Shown here: piece by piece, positions 20,030-34,100 of the stretch
How the letters are laid out: every line of letters starts with the position of its first letter
How positions within the stretch are numbered: the first letter of the stretch is position 1
NCBI RefSeq assembly: GCF_000002235.5
Contig: NW_022145609.1
Span: forward strand, 10,457,274 to 10,521,273
From: Strongylocentrotus purpuratus
Lineage: Eukaryota > Echinodermata > Echinoidea > Camarodonta > Strongylocentrotidae
Reading direction: 5' to 3'
DNA: 64,000 nucleotides
Made by a program: the position numbers and the translations under genes
The notes under the pieces: generated by a model
Database searches by the model: none
What the model was told of the DNA's origin: nothing
What the model saw: only the letters and a program-made list of their open reading frames with translations

Positions 20030-21270
20030 GCTAGAGGTGGGAGCTGGTCTATGATTCACTAAAAGAAGGGGGCACAATTCTGATAATCTTCTGACTTGGC
20101 TAACAAAGAGAAAAGGACAGATATCCTAATTTTAGGTACTCGCTTACTAAAAAAATCTTGACGAGGAGAAAAACTAACCAGATTTTTCATATGTCCTTTT
20201 GGGGTCTAAATTTGTAAGGGAGTACACTTCTCTTTTCGCCCAATTAAATTAAACTTATTTTGCTATATAGATAATTTAATGAATATACAGACCATGCAGG
20301 AAAGCATTTAATTTGTTTATATGACAAACCTTTTTATAGAACTTAATTATATGTAGATATATGTATTATAATGAAATGTAAACCATATTGAAGCTAACCT
20401 ACATATATATGAAAGAATTAGGGGGCACAATTCTGAAAATCTTCTGACTAACAAACAGCAAAAGGGCAGATATCCCATTTTAGGTACTCGCTTACTAAAA
20501 CAAAAAAATATTGACGGGGAGAAAAAGTTACCAGATTTTTCATATGCCCATTTTGGATCTAAATTTGTAAGGAGGCACACTTCTCTTTTTGCTCCATTAA
20601 AGGGCCAATGACATCGAAATACAAGTACAATAGCAGCATACAAGTTGCTAATAATAATGTCAGACATGCTGTAGCATCACCAGGAAGACAAAGGCAATAT
20701 GTATGGAAGCATACAATTCTATTATGAACGTGTGCTAAGCTGGGGGAAATTGCATACCATTGTCTTCTATTCTAGAATATTAGTTTAGTCTGACATGTCT
20801 GACATAGCAACGTATATGTTGCTATTGTTTGTGTTATTGTAACAGGTGGTCAACTTCGGCAAAGTTACATGCCACTTTCTCAAGTTAGCTCATTGATGAC
20901 TGACAGATGATGTCGATCACAAGGGGAATGAGATCTGGAGGTTTTTTGGGTGGAGCTTAGCAAGTTTGAAAAACAAATATTTCAAAAAATATTTAAAAAT
21001 CTATGAAACAAATTCAGAAGTTTACATATCAAAATATGAGATGTATGCAGGACTGCACACCAACAGGAATACACTTATTTTGATGTACATGCATGGGCCC
21101 TTTAAATTAAACTTTGCTATAGAGGCAATTAATTTACTGAACACGACCATGCAGGAAAGTATTTGTTTTGTTTATATGATAAACTGTTTATAGAACATAT
21201 GTATATATAATTATAATGAAATTAGAACCACATTGAAACTAACATATATATATATTTGTATTAAGGTACA
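20030..21270 (+). repeat. Large direct repeat, about 350 bp period, second copy split by a transposon
   Basis: The block at 20068-20410 (gggggcacaattctga, ttttaggtactcgcttacta, cagatttttcatatg, accatgcaggaaag) recurs from 20421. The second copy breaks at 20597 and resumes at about 21102 with attaaactttgctatagagg and accatgcaggaaagtatttg. The break is the element 20597-21105. Confidence 0.85.
20597..21105. mobile_element. TTAA MITE family E
   Basis: The borders TTAAAGGGCC and GGGCCCTTTAA interrupt the second copy of the surrounding direct repeat; the uninterrupted copy (20240-20256) reads caattaaattaaac at the same site. The insertion and its TTAA target can therefore be read directly. Internal gtcagacatg motifs pair with catgtctgac, giving a foldback. 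Confidence 0.85.
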
Positions 21271-22095
21271 TGTATTTTATATGAGTTGCCCGGATGAGTT
21301 GATGCCCTCCAAACGGTTTTTTTCAAGATAAAGGAGATACAAATAAAAAAAAATATTCAGAAACAGACCAGTTAATAAAAGAGAATGCATAACTATAAGA
21401 CTATATATATTAAATTGACTAGCAAATTTTTATGTCGGGCATACTTTGTGGTGATCGACATATAATAAGTGATTTGTGGTTATATATAGCTTTCATCTGG
21501 AGTACATGCAAGAAAAGACGGAGAGAAAACAAAAGCTGTAGCTGTTAATGAGTATTTTATCATCTAAGTATCGTAACTAATTTTGATTTAAAGCTGCTTT
21601 TGAAGCATTTGCAAAGAAAGAAACATAATTGATATACCGAAAGTATTAAAAATAAAAAGTAAACTTTGGCCCTTCTGGGTGGATTTGCTTCTGATTTTGT
21701 AGTCTATTCTTCAGGCATGTACTATATGTCATGTTCTTAAAGGGTATATTTAAGTCTTAAAATTAACAATATAAGGAATTAATTTATAAACTGTGTGATA
21801 TAAATCAACAGAAATATTTTTTACTACAATTCAAAATTTGACGATCATTACGGTTTAGACGTTAAATCTAATTATTCTGCAAATCAATTATTACAAACGT
21901 CTGAAAGTTGATCGTTTTCACAATATGACATGATCAGTTCGTTTTCATTCATGCATGCATGTCGGCCGTCCATTCATTTCACTGTATAATCGCACTGTTT
22001 GGCCGGGCGCCTGGGACTGAAATATGAATTGATCGTCGTGTTTTCTAAACGAGAAGGAAGATAGGTTTGTCGGGAACCTGAAGGTTTTGCTGAAG
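21271..22095 (+). promoter_or_regulatory. Upstream region and probable 5' UTR of DNAJC14
   Basis: About 700 bases of AT-rich sequence give way to a CpG-containing stretch (21960-22095) directly before the ATG at 22096. The start is chosen because its frame runs into a good donor whose phase matches the next exon. No TATA box is obvious. Confidence 0.4.
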
Positions 22096-22172
22096 ATGGA
22101 TAGATACAGGGCTAATCCGAAACCAAACACCAAGAATCGATCGTCAGGCTCAGCAGCTGCGGCGGCTCCCGG
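22096..22172 (+). CDS. DNAJC14: DNAJC14 exon 1 (start codon)
   Basis: The sequence gctgaagATGG begins MDRYRANPKPNTKNRSSGS, then an alanine run, and ends CCCGG|gtaaga in phase 2. The next exon starts with the base completing the glycine codon. An in-frame upstream ATG was not seen. The assignment to DNAJC14 depends on a 10.8 kb intron and should be checked against RNA. Confidence 0.65.
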
Positions 22173-25100
22173 GTAAGACATGGCATGGGAACCATTGGGT
22201 GCAGTGGGTGAAGGGAAGGGAAGGGAAGGGAAATAGGATTAGGAAAATGCAATGTGTAGCCACATATTCATTATACAGCTGCAGAAAGACACAGTACAAA
22301 TATTACAATTTATTTATGTCATTGAAATTATACTAGTGATGCATCGCCTGCAGCCTTAAGGGTGCTGGTCTGAGAATGAGGATCGCGTTCGTGCTCATAA
22401 ATGAGGATATCCAGGGGTCTTGTTAATTATTTTTGAAGGAGGTAATTTGAATTTTATAGGAGGTACCATCACTGCGAGGGAGCGAAGCGACCAAGCCCGA
22501 GGGAGCGAAGCGACCGAGGGGGGGAGGGGTGTCCCCCCTCCCACGGTAGGGACCTTTTGGGATTTTCCACTTGAAATCGTGCAATCTGGTGCATACCTAA
22601 GAAGAAAATTTGTAGTTATCTTTCCTACCTTCTAGGGTGTCTGAACGATTTTTCAATTTTCAATTTGGGATCGTTTTTCACCATTTTTGTTTGATATTTG
22701 AATAAAAAATGTTATCAGAATAATACATTTCAAATTTCAAGTCTCACCGATGTTTCTATCAAAAGTTACAGCCCCTCCAACACGCTGGTATATTCATATC
22801 ATTTTGGTCAAAATCGACGAAAAAGACGTCCACGCAGAGTGATGTTGTTTTGCTAAATTTAGCCAAACAGCTGTATCGCGCGATATGCAAGCGTATGCAT
22901 ATCGTACGCATGCTGCTAAGCCAATCCGCGACTTGCAGCTTGAGCTACGCTGTCTCCGCGACATGTGCGATTGACTAGTATGGTTGGCGTTCGTCGCACA
23001 ATAAACCCGGAAGTGAATGCACGTTATAGTCAATGGCAATATCGCGGAGACAACGCACGTTGTCTCCGCGATATTGCCATTGACTATAACGTGTATTCAC
23101 TTCCGGGTTTATCGAGGGAATTGCCAACCATAATTTCAGTCACTATAATTTGGGGTTTCGTTCGTGCGCGGAGATGTTACGCGATGTAACCATGGTTTGG
23201 ACTGAGCGGAGCGCACGCCTCCTAATTAGCTGATCCACCAAATAGCGAGAAGGGTATTTTTAAACTGTTATCAGTTGTGATCCCTGGGGGCTAGCGAAAA
23301 TATAATCACATAGAATTGTTCCTTAGGACTGGGACTACTTATCGATCGGGGCGTCATATCTCAAAAGTGACAAACCTCAGAGTTAGCCAGGACACAATGT
23401 TTAAATTGCTGTTTTGACCAAGATATTTTTAGAATTTCGGGGGCTACGCCCCTTTGGAAATATTGGAATTCACCTGCTCTTTCATATGACACCTCATTCA
23501 TTGATTATCACCTTCAGGATCACAACTGATAAAGGTTTGAATCTCGATTTGAAAAAAAAAAATTGACTTTTTTTGCATGGTCGCGCAATGCACGTAGGCT
23601 GCATAGGGATGCGTGTAATCTCTATGGGAAGAATTTTAGCACACAACATCGGGTGCGCGATCAGACACCCTAATAGTATTACACATATAAATAAACACAC
23701 ATATTGTTCATGTTTAATATTACATGAACAATCATAACTCATAGAAAAGTTATTAAGTTGATAATTATTTATCACTTTGTACCATTACTTTGTAATTTTT
23801 AATTAAACTGAGATGATGCACCATACTCAATCTTTCTACATCATGATTTGTTGAATACATGTAGTCTACAGTATTTAAATAATGGGCAGCAGAGGCTAGA
23901 TTTTGATTTTTTTTTTTTTACTTGTTACTTTTATTTGGCTCCCCATATGAATTCTCATTTAATTATTTTTTTTTGACATGAAATTATTGAATACATTTAA
24001 GAATTTACTTTTGAGTATTCGCGGAGCGCGAGCCTGCATAGGCCTATATCATGCGAGCTAGCTGCGGGGGTCCGCCGGGGACGGCCGTGGCCGGCCTAAA
24101 CTCAGCCGAGTTCAAAAATCTGTTGCCGATTTGCGCATCTCAGAATCTAAAGTACGTTGTCTCTATACATTGCACGCACGTGTATAGGCCCCGGTTTCCG
24201 TGATCTTCAAATATCAAATCGGCAACGGATAGTTTGGTTACTTCGAGCTAGCTTCAGTTTTGTTATGATCAGTGTGTATATATTTTGTGCAGTGCATCGT
24301 CCTCTCGCGTGCACATCGGGATCGCAATGGGGTAGGGACGGGCGGGCTTGGCCGCCGCGCTGTGGGGGAGAACTGCGATGTAACGTTAGATTGATAGGTC
24401 TAGGTAAGTACGGACGACGTCGCGTTCGTGATCGTAAGGGATTTCGTCGACTGCGGCCGTGTATGTGCGGCACTAATTATATCTTGGACGAAATTAAGGA
24501 AATTTTGGATTAGCATTGATTTAGATCTACTTTCTGTGATTTTTGCAAGGTTTATTATAGGAATTATAGCCGGTAAGAAACGGGTGAATAGGCGGCAAGT
24601 TTTACCGGTTACCGGCTTTAAACGACAGCCCTGATATCATCCTCATAATAGTCTACGCGGGGAAAATGCATCTGAAAAAAATAATTTTTCACAAACATTT
24701 TTTTTCTTTGGTGCTCTGCAGGTTTTGGGTTCTCGATCCGCTTGCTGGCGATGCAAAAAAAAAAGGATTCCATGAAATAAAATACCCCCAGTTCACCGTC
24801 TAGACTACTTCTTTTCTATGGGTTGTCCGTCTTCCCGAGGATTTATCGCTCGTAGCGTGAAGGTCTCTGTACAAAGTCAACGTAAAATGCATCAAGAAAA
24901 TCACCGTGGAACCCATTTTTTTGTATAGCCACAACGCGCGGATCTGAAATCAGAATCATCAGCGAAAATGTGGACAATTCTTATTAGAGTAAAGGAGCCG
25001 GTTTTCGGCCACTTAAGACAAAATCCTATTTTTTGGACTCTTTACTTCCTATTTATTATCTTTTCTTGTTCAAATCATGAAGCAAATGGAGCCAGTTATT

Positions 25101-28100
25101 GACCTAGCGAGTCAGTTTTCGACCACATGTACAAAGTCAATAGGAAGCGCTCGCGCGCGCCGTGCGTTTCCGCGCTGATCTATAGCACAAGCAGGCGGAG
25201 CAGGTATCCCACGCCGGAGCTCCCCCGGTGCTCGCCTGGTCGAAAACTAGCACTGCCGTGATCGGAAATTGGAATCTGAATTAGAGGGACATATCGTGTG
25301 TACGTTGCGGTGTGCGGCTGCATTGATTTAATACATGCGATAAGATATTATAAAATGGCTCTAGTATTTTAAGCATCGTGATTGGTCAATACGCGTCACA
25401 TGACATTGACAAATTTTTGATGCAAGCACGATTTTGCAGAAATGAGTGCAGAAAAAGCGCAACAAAAAGTTATATTGCACGTGACCATGGAGATCCAGTG
25501 CGCGCGCGTACGTGTAGTACGCGCTCCCTCGAGTGCATTGCAATTATTGTAGGCTACGCGTAGCTAATATTGTATGCTCCACCATGATCCCCAGCGCGAC
25601 GTAGGCGTAGCTTAGCTCTAGCATGGACTTACTAGACATAAAAAGCAAATTTTTATTTTACTTTTGCCTTGGATTTAGGCCTGTTTTGACTCTTGGATTT
25701 TATAATGAAGCCAGGAATTTCAGCTGTCTGATGTAGATTCGTCTCTAGACCCACTGTAGACCTCTGTGGATTTTATTTTTAATCAAGGCAATGAATCCCA
25801 TTGACTTTTTGGTAAGCCTGCAAGGTCTTAGTCTAGAACCAACCTAACTCTAGATCTAGATCGAACTCTCGTAGACTCTAATTTAAGATCTAAAGTTTCG
25901 TTTGTTGCTATTTGTGTCGCTATTTTATAAAACAAATAACGCACTTGACCAATTGTGCGAAACGTAAATGCAGTGTACGCTCGGTTTCTTCAGATGGTTC
26001 GCACTGTCAACTCGCCGCAAGCGGCTTGTTGCACAGAGCGGCACCAATCTAAAGAAACCTCACGCGTACTGCATTCACCGCTATTGCACTCTGGGACGTG
26101 CGTTATTTGTATACTATTGAGCTTGCGACTTACACAAAATCGGGCTCTAAATCTGAAAAATACTTGAAATAAAGCTCATTTTCTGGTACCCATATTTCTT
26201 ACAGACACGCGTAAGATACTTGATTTTTCAGATTTGGGTAGCGGGACCGCCGATTACATCGCTAAAATGTGATATTTTAGGATATATTTTCCATTGCAAA
26301 TGTGGTTCTATAGTGACTCTGGCATGGTATGTGTGGGATATGTGATATGCTATTATGCGATGTATTTTAAAAGGATTTTACCATGAATCCAACGGAACGG
26401 CCGAAAACTGGAGCTGGTCGATTACCCCCTCCTTTACTCTATTGCGGACTTGTCTGTCCGCGTTTACGAAGACGATCCTGGTTTGTGGGGACGATCCTTA
26501 TTCTCGGACCAGCGCCCCTCCTAGATTTTTTTTTTTAATCAGACAATTTTGGAGAAAAAGTAACCTGTATTAATTATGTACATTTCTTAGTTGTAAGGGC
26601 AAAAAATGATCAGTATTATTTGGCACAGCAAAAGAGACCTTGCTAAATTTATATGAGTAAAAGTTCCAACAGTTGTAAATCGCTTATTCTAAAATACCAG
26701 TAGATCACTCTGATGACATGATGATATAGCAAATCTCTGTAATTATAAATTGATTGTTTTTTATAAGTGCAAGTTTCCCGACAACCCATTGGAACGCATT
26801 TAACACGCATTTCAGTTGGGTGTTGGTGTACTTACGACAGTTTCGTGAAACAATGCCCTGGTTACTATAAACTATTTAATTCACCTGCTACATGGTATAG
26901 TTAATGGCATCTCTAGACTATAGATGAAATCCACTTATAATTTCTATGTCTGGCAGGCATCTGTCTAGCTTTTTGAGTTGTCAAGGGAAATTGTGATCAG
27001 ATCTACTATTTGATTTTATGGCCAAATTAATTTGTGTATTTTGTTACAACTTACACAATTTCAGTTTCTTTATGGATGCTTGACCTTCCTCATATCAGTG
27101 GAAGTTAACCCAGGCTTAAAAAGGCTGCCCTCAAAGTTCAAATAAATACATACATGTGACCTGTTTGGCTTCCACATTTATGATTGGGGCCATTTTGGGT
27201 ACATAATAATATTCCACTTTTATATAGCGCCCAATACATCAATACAACAATGTGTCTAAGCGCTGTACAGATATATTATTACTCCTGTCATCGGATCCAG
27301 GCTTACCCACACACAATGTATGCACAACATTCTCCACTTCTTGGGGAGCATTCTGGCCAGTCGCCATTTTACAAGCGCACACTTGCTCATCCAACCACAT
27401 TAATCTCCGCATCCTACTGGGTACCCATTTAACACCTGAGTGGAGAGTGGCAAATGTAGATTAACGTCTTGCCAAAGGACTCCGGCGGGACTCCAACCCT
27501 GTAGGCCTGTACCTTGTGATCTGCAGACTGGTGACTTATCCACTAGACCACAGCACCTCTACAGTTAAACCTAAAATCTTAAACCTGAATGTAAACGCGA
27601 CTAACCCTAATTTCCCTAAAACCAAGACTCACCCAAAACATAAATGCATTCTTAAAGCATACAATGAACTGCAATACCAGTGGTATGTATGACCAATTAG
27701 CTGTCACCATAATCTCTCTCTCAAAAAAATGAATGCATAAATGAGTAAACAAATAAATAAACATGGGAGTTTTTGCATCGCTCTTGCCTGTCTAGACACT
27801 CTAGTCAGTTTTAAAGTGCAGCTGTACGGTAGCTAGCATATTTTTATTTGAAGAAAAAAAATTGGCTGAAAGTTGCTGTCTGTAGTCTTATTACACAGGA
27901 TATGGGTTGTTATACAAAAATATGTAAACAAATACACAAAACCTGCTTGCAGTGACCCCAGCACCACAGTGTACTGTATGGTGTACTGGGCTTCTTGTGA
28001 CATGCATACATGTAGGTACATGTGGGCCTCTGGAGGATGTGGGAAATTATCTATTTTCAAGGTAGTTTCCCTCAACAACTTTCTATTATTTGTGCACAAA

Positions 28101-31100
28101 TGTTTCATTAGCTTTAGGACAAGGAAGGTTTAAATTGTGTGGATTTGGACTTCGTGCACATGTCGACCCATATTGACCATTGATGCTTGACCATCAAGTC
28201 AACTGTTAATGTTGAATATGGTTTGAAATCATGACCATATTGTAGATAAATGTCCACGTATATGATGGTCGTACGTTTTGTGCTGCGCAAAGATTCAATC
28301 AGTTTAATTTTGCCAATTACAAGAAGTGGGTTATTATTAATGTAGGCAAATGCTCATGTACCTTTACAGCTCATTTTTACATGTATGTTATTACCAAAAG
28401 AAAAAAAGAAGTTGGTCAGTCACTCAATAGTGTCTGACAGTGAGGTGTAGAAAGTAAACTGGTTTCCTTGCATAATTCAAATAATAGGACACTGCTAATG
28501 TTTAAATTTCACAGAGAGGACATACATTAAAAATATTCATAATTCCTGCAAAGTTCTTCAGAATTTGATGTTGGCTGCAAATGGGACATACAATGTAGTA
28601 CCTTTAAAGGTACTATGTCCCTTTTGCAGCCAACCTCAAATGCTGTAGAACTTTGCAGGAATTATGAATATATCATGTATGTCCTATCTGTGAAATTTTA
28701 ACGTTAGCAGTGTCCTCATATTCAAATTATGCAAGGAAACCCGTTTACTTGCTAGACTTCACTGTCAGACACCATTGAGTGACTGACTGGCTTTTTTCTT
28801 CTTTGGTAACAACATACATGAAAAGAGTTGTAAAGGGTACATGAGCATTTGTCTACATCAATAACCCACTTCTTGTGATGGCCAAGATTAAACTCATTGA
28901 ATCTTTGCGCAGCATAAAACGTATGACCATTCGGTACAATTGTCTGAAAATCAAGACTATTACTTTTGGGCTCTATAGCCCTAAAGTCGATTTGACAACT
29001 AATAGTCGTTATTTTCCCACTTGAAGACATTTTCAAGCCCCACCTTTTTTAGGGAAGTTCTAAATTAGTATTATCTTTCAAATGCAGTTGGAATTTAACT
29101 TTTTCATTTTTTTGGCCTGCAAATGGGACATAGTAACTTTAAAGTACTTACTGTTCTATTTGCATTTATTGGATGTACATGTTTGTGTGGTTTATTTTTA
29201 CAATATTTGATGTTTGTATTAAGGAATGAAAATAACCAATATGTTCACATGCATTAATTAAGTTAACAAACCAGACATACGTACACAAGTTGAAATAACA
29301 AAAGTGATTTACGTGTTTGTAAAAAGGTTAATCATAAAGGAATCATGCAAATAATGAATGATGAAACAGTTGCCTCATTATGAGCTGAAAAAAATGTGAT
29401 GGGAAACTCGCAATCAAGTTTCATTGGCCTAAGTATCGGAATATGTAGACAAGAGTCGACACTGGAGACAAAGCGGGTAATTCCCTCCCTTCAAAATAGC
29501 CTGCATTGATTTATGGTATTTCGAAATGACAATGCTATGGATCACAGCCATTGTGCAACCTGGCTTGATGCCGGTGTACATGTGTGTACTAAATGTCATA
29601 TCTTTCATTGTCTCGTGGTAAAACCTGATTCGTCTATTGCATTGATTGCCGTTCTGTGAATTCCTGCTTATCCTTTCAATAATTGTGGCACATACCTGGA
29701 TGTTTCTGTAACCGATTCACAATCATTGTTCAAGATGCCGTGCGAAGGCAGCAGAGAGACTCAGGGGGATATAGAGAAGCAAGGCTTAGATAGGTCTGTA
29801 TTGTAACATTTACTCATTTTAGCGATTGCAATCATTGCATCATGCTATTTTCATGTTTTTGTGGGAAAATGTCCATGTCTAGATAGGCCAAAATCATTTT
29901 GTTATTTGTACTGTAGGACTAAAAACATGCAGGTCTATCTACATGTATGTATACAAGTTTGTATTGACTGGGCAATTTTGCGGGGAAAAAAAAGAAGGAA
30001 TAAATAACTTTCGTTTTTTGCCAGCCCTATACTTCTAGTATGTACACTACAGACATTTTGGCCCGAATTCACAAAGGAGGTTTGTGGACAAACCTAGGTT
30101 CATGTGCGTCATATAACGCGTCATATGACGCACATAAACCTACATGTAGGTTTGTCCACAAACGTTGTTTGTGAATTCGGGCATATGAATATGGACCTAC
30201 ATTACATTAATACATGTACATGTAGAATGGGCATGTGTCCTGGGTATTAGGTCATGGTTGATAAATACAGAGCTGCCAACTAGTATCAGAGACGCCAAGT
30301 TCAAAGATCCGCAATGCGTGATATTTTCATGATTCGGCTTGTGGGCGAGGGTATAACACACGTAAAGGTATAGCGTTTTTTCTTAATCTAGCACGCTCCG
30401 TCCGTGAGAGCGTTTTCAGACCCTCGAAATGCATGACGTCATGCCTAATGCGTGACACTTGGTAGCTCTGTAGTATGGATTTCTCGTAATTGCAGAGACG
30501 CCAAGTTCAAAGATCAGCAATGCGTGACATTTTAATTTTTTCGGCGCACAAGCGCACGTGCGAGGGTATAACACACGTATGAGGTATAGCCTTTTTTCTA
30601 AATCTAGCGCGCGCGCCGTGCGTGAGAGCATTTCCAGACCCTCCAAATGCGTGATGTCACGCCTAATGCGTGACACTTGGTAGCTCTGTAATTGGTACGG
30701 AAATTAACCATTATTATGGCAGTACGGAATTGTTGTCTAAAATTACAGATTACAAACAACAACATCAACAACAAAAATTTATCTTTGCTGTGCAGTATAG
30801 CGGCCAACCAACACGCGCTGAGAAAGACGGAAAAGTATCAAGTATTCTCTTAATAGAAGCCACTTTTTATGGAAAACTTGTGTGTTGTGATGATTTGAAA
30901 ATCAATATTTAGCAACTTTGTTTAAGTAAAATCACCAACAATTTCAGATAATCATGCGTCTGGGCAGTGTTGGCATGCCGTTTTTTTAAGTTTCATAGCG
31001 CCGCATAGGAAAGTACTGATTTCTTCCCAAAATTCCAGATTTTGAGCCTTGATTTTTTGTTCTGGAGGTTGGCAGCTCTGTATGTAGACAGTACATGTAC

Positions 31101-34100
31101 AACGTTCACAGTGTATGTACATACATGTACAGAACATGTACATGGCAATTCAGGAAGAAAAACCATGCATTGTTCATGTACATACAGTACTTTGCAACTG
31201 TGTCTGTAATGTATGATCTTTATGTCAAATTACGTCAATTAAAAAAATGTACTCTTCACTAGTTTAAGTACATGTATCTAACTGGCTAAAAATCAATTTC
31301 AGTCTCCACAACGGAAGGTCATGCTCTATTGTGTTCAAAATATGCATTGAACATTCCGGCACAGTGTAGTGTGTGTGTGCTCGCCAAGTGCAAGTACATT
31401 ACCATATGCACACACTGCAGCAAACCCTCACTGCTACATGTAGCAGACATAAACATTGTACTGCTTGTACATGTTGTGTTCATAAAGTTGTCTTTCATGT
31501 CAGAGACTGGTGTTAATTAAGCCTTCTTTTAATACATGTACATGTGTAGATTATGTATTTTCGTAACATCTTCATAGGCTTAATCATCACTCAGTGAATA
31601 AAAGTCTGGCACTAATTCCCTCAGAATGGTGGATAGATCCTTTAGATTCATGGGTGCTAATAATGTATGTTAGGAGGGGGGTAGGGGGAGGGGGCACAAG
31701 TCTTAAAATTTGATGACGGACACAAACATTTGACAAAAGGAAACAAATTAAGGAAACAAGTCAATTTGATCGCATATATGTTCAGGTACTCTTTGGGGTG
31801 ATCACGCCCCGGCCCCCCCCCCCCCCCCACTCAGTGTTATTTAGGGTACACATATGCGTGTTCCAACCGACCCCCCTTTTCAGCAAAAGTCCGGTGTGTA
31901 AAGTCAATACGGCTCGACCTTTTTCTTTTGTATACGAGCCTTTTTCAGCACCCCCCCCCCCCCCCTTTTCAGCAAAAGTCTGGTGTGTAAAGTCAATACG
32001 GGTCGACCTTTTTCTTTTGTTACGAAAAGGACATTTTGGCAAAACGCATGGGGTCCGTCCGTTCTCGGAGTGGGGGGGGGGGGCCGGGGATCACGGGAGG
32101 CACCTTTTTTATTTGTATAATCAAGGACTTGGGGTACATGTACATGTCAGAATGAGTTTTGTCAGGCAGGGGAGTAGAGAATGCTCCTTGTGCCTCCCCA
32201 GGCGTTACAAAGGTTTTAACCTTAAAATACATACTCATATAAAAAAGATACAAAGGTATGTTTTGTAATTATTTTTAAAGATAAACTTGAGTACTGGTAA
32301 TGCGATTGCATTGTGAAAGAAAAGGTGTGGTCTGGATCAGAAAAGTTGATCATATAGCATGTAAGTAATGGTGTGTAATGCAAGGTTCTAGAGTCATCAA
32401 AATCATCATAAATTTGGCAGAGTCTTGGTAAAGTAACAATCACTTACACAGATAGATGGGACAACACACATGGTGTCGGGGCTAGTACTTCCCTGATTTC
32501 GTTATCTTTCTATGCTCATTACTCAGCCAGTATACATTTCTACCAAACTGTTTAGCAAATGACATTTATTTGTAATCTTGAACATTCAGTGTAAGTTTCG
32601 TTAGATTCTGTGAAAATTCATTTTCTTTTTTTACCAGAACTCAAGTTTATCTTTAATGTACATTGAGCTACCGTATACGATTGTAATATTGAGACATTGT
32701 ACAATCATACATGTAGATGTATTCAACACCTCATGGATCAGTCATATTATTTGTGTTTGTAGGCTATACTATACCTGGACACTCTGTACATGTACATGTA
32801 CATGTAGTCCTACATTATATTCAAATTATTGCTTCCTGTGTTAAGCCATTTCAATTTGACCTTGGAGGGGGGGGGGGGGTATTTCAGTCTGAGCATGTAC
32901 TTGTGTAATTTGCAGTACAATCTATATGTAGATTTTATGGCAGACAATTCAAAATTCTATGTTTCTTAATTTTTTTGTTTGGATCTCATTCATTCGTCTG
33001 CAGTTTTGACAGCCTCTATGCCACCCTATTTGGGTCAGGACCGTCGGGTGACAGACCGAATTTCAGCGCAAATCCAGCCACAAGACCCTCTGCAAATGTA
33101 AGTGGTTCAAAGTCATTCAGAATGTCATCATACGCAATATAGTCTGTAGAACTGTCCCCCTTTTCACAGTTTGAAAGAGCTTTAAATTAATCAGCTTTTT
33201 TAGATACAACATCATTCACACACAGAAAATTTTGGTGCTGTCGTTCGAGATTCGCTGCTCTTTAAACGTTTAAAGAGCAGTGCCCGGTCTAGTTACGGAC
33301 GTATATCCGTTCACACACAAAATGTCTTGCTCTCTAGATACGGGCTTTGTATCTGCAGCCTGCTTTGATCGGCGTATGAATCGCGACTTCGTATCTGTCC
33401 GAACATCGTATAAACGACGTTCACACAGCTCTAGATAAAATGAATTTTACCCCTGTGTGTAAAGGCTCTGTAATCACTCGATCAATCAATAAATCAGCTG
33501 ATACAAAAATCAAGCAAGTAGTACTCACTGTACATCCATTCAAACTTCATTGGATCACAAACTTTGTACTATTCTAGATACTTTCCAAAGGAAGTGTACC
33601 GTTAAAAGAAAAACAAAAATAATTTGGGTCGTTGCACAAGCACTGTCATGCATGGACCTCTAGGAAAAACAGAGCCATTTTAATAATGGCTCTGAATATA
33701 ACATTCCAGCCATTTTTTTAATCTTGATTTATATTATATTTGTAAATTGTATTCTTGTATGTACAGCATTTGAATTTTTATGCCGAAAATAAAACCAATG
33801 TAGGCTATGACTTACAGGCTTTATATTAATTATAATCTGACACAGAAATTATGCCGACTTTATATTGAAAGAGAAGGTAGTATTTTACATGGAAAGTTCT
33901 TAATATGTCTGTTTGTTTATAAGTCTGGATTGTTTGTTTTTTAACCAGTGAGGGTGGGAGAAGAATAAATTCCATCAAGGCTCTCTGACCTCCTTGGACT
34001 ACGTGAAAATGAACAAATGATGTTGACATACATGTAAGCCTGAATGTTGATGCTCACCAGAGCACCCTTGCAGGTTTTTAGCTCCAAACCATATATTGCC

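Noticed and set aside
24157..24513. 118-codon frame in the CpG-rich block as an independent gene
   Set aside because: The opposite strand is open over the same bases, there is no motif, and it sits among inverted-repeat pieces.
31798..32268. 156-codon open frame
   Set aside because: Caused by C-runs and a two-copy tandem repeat; the opposite strand is equally open.
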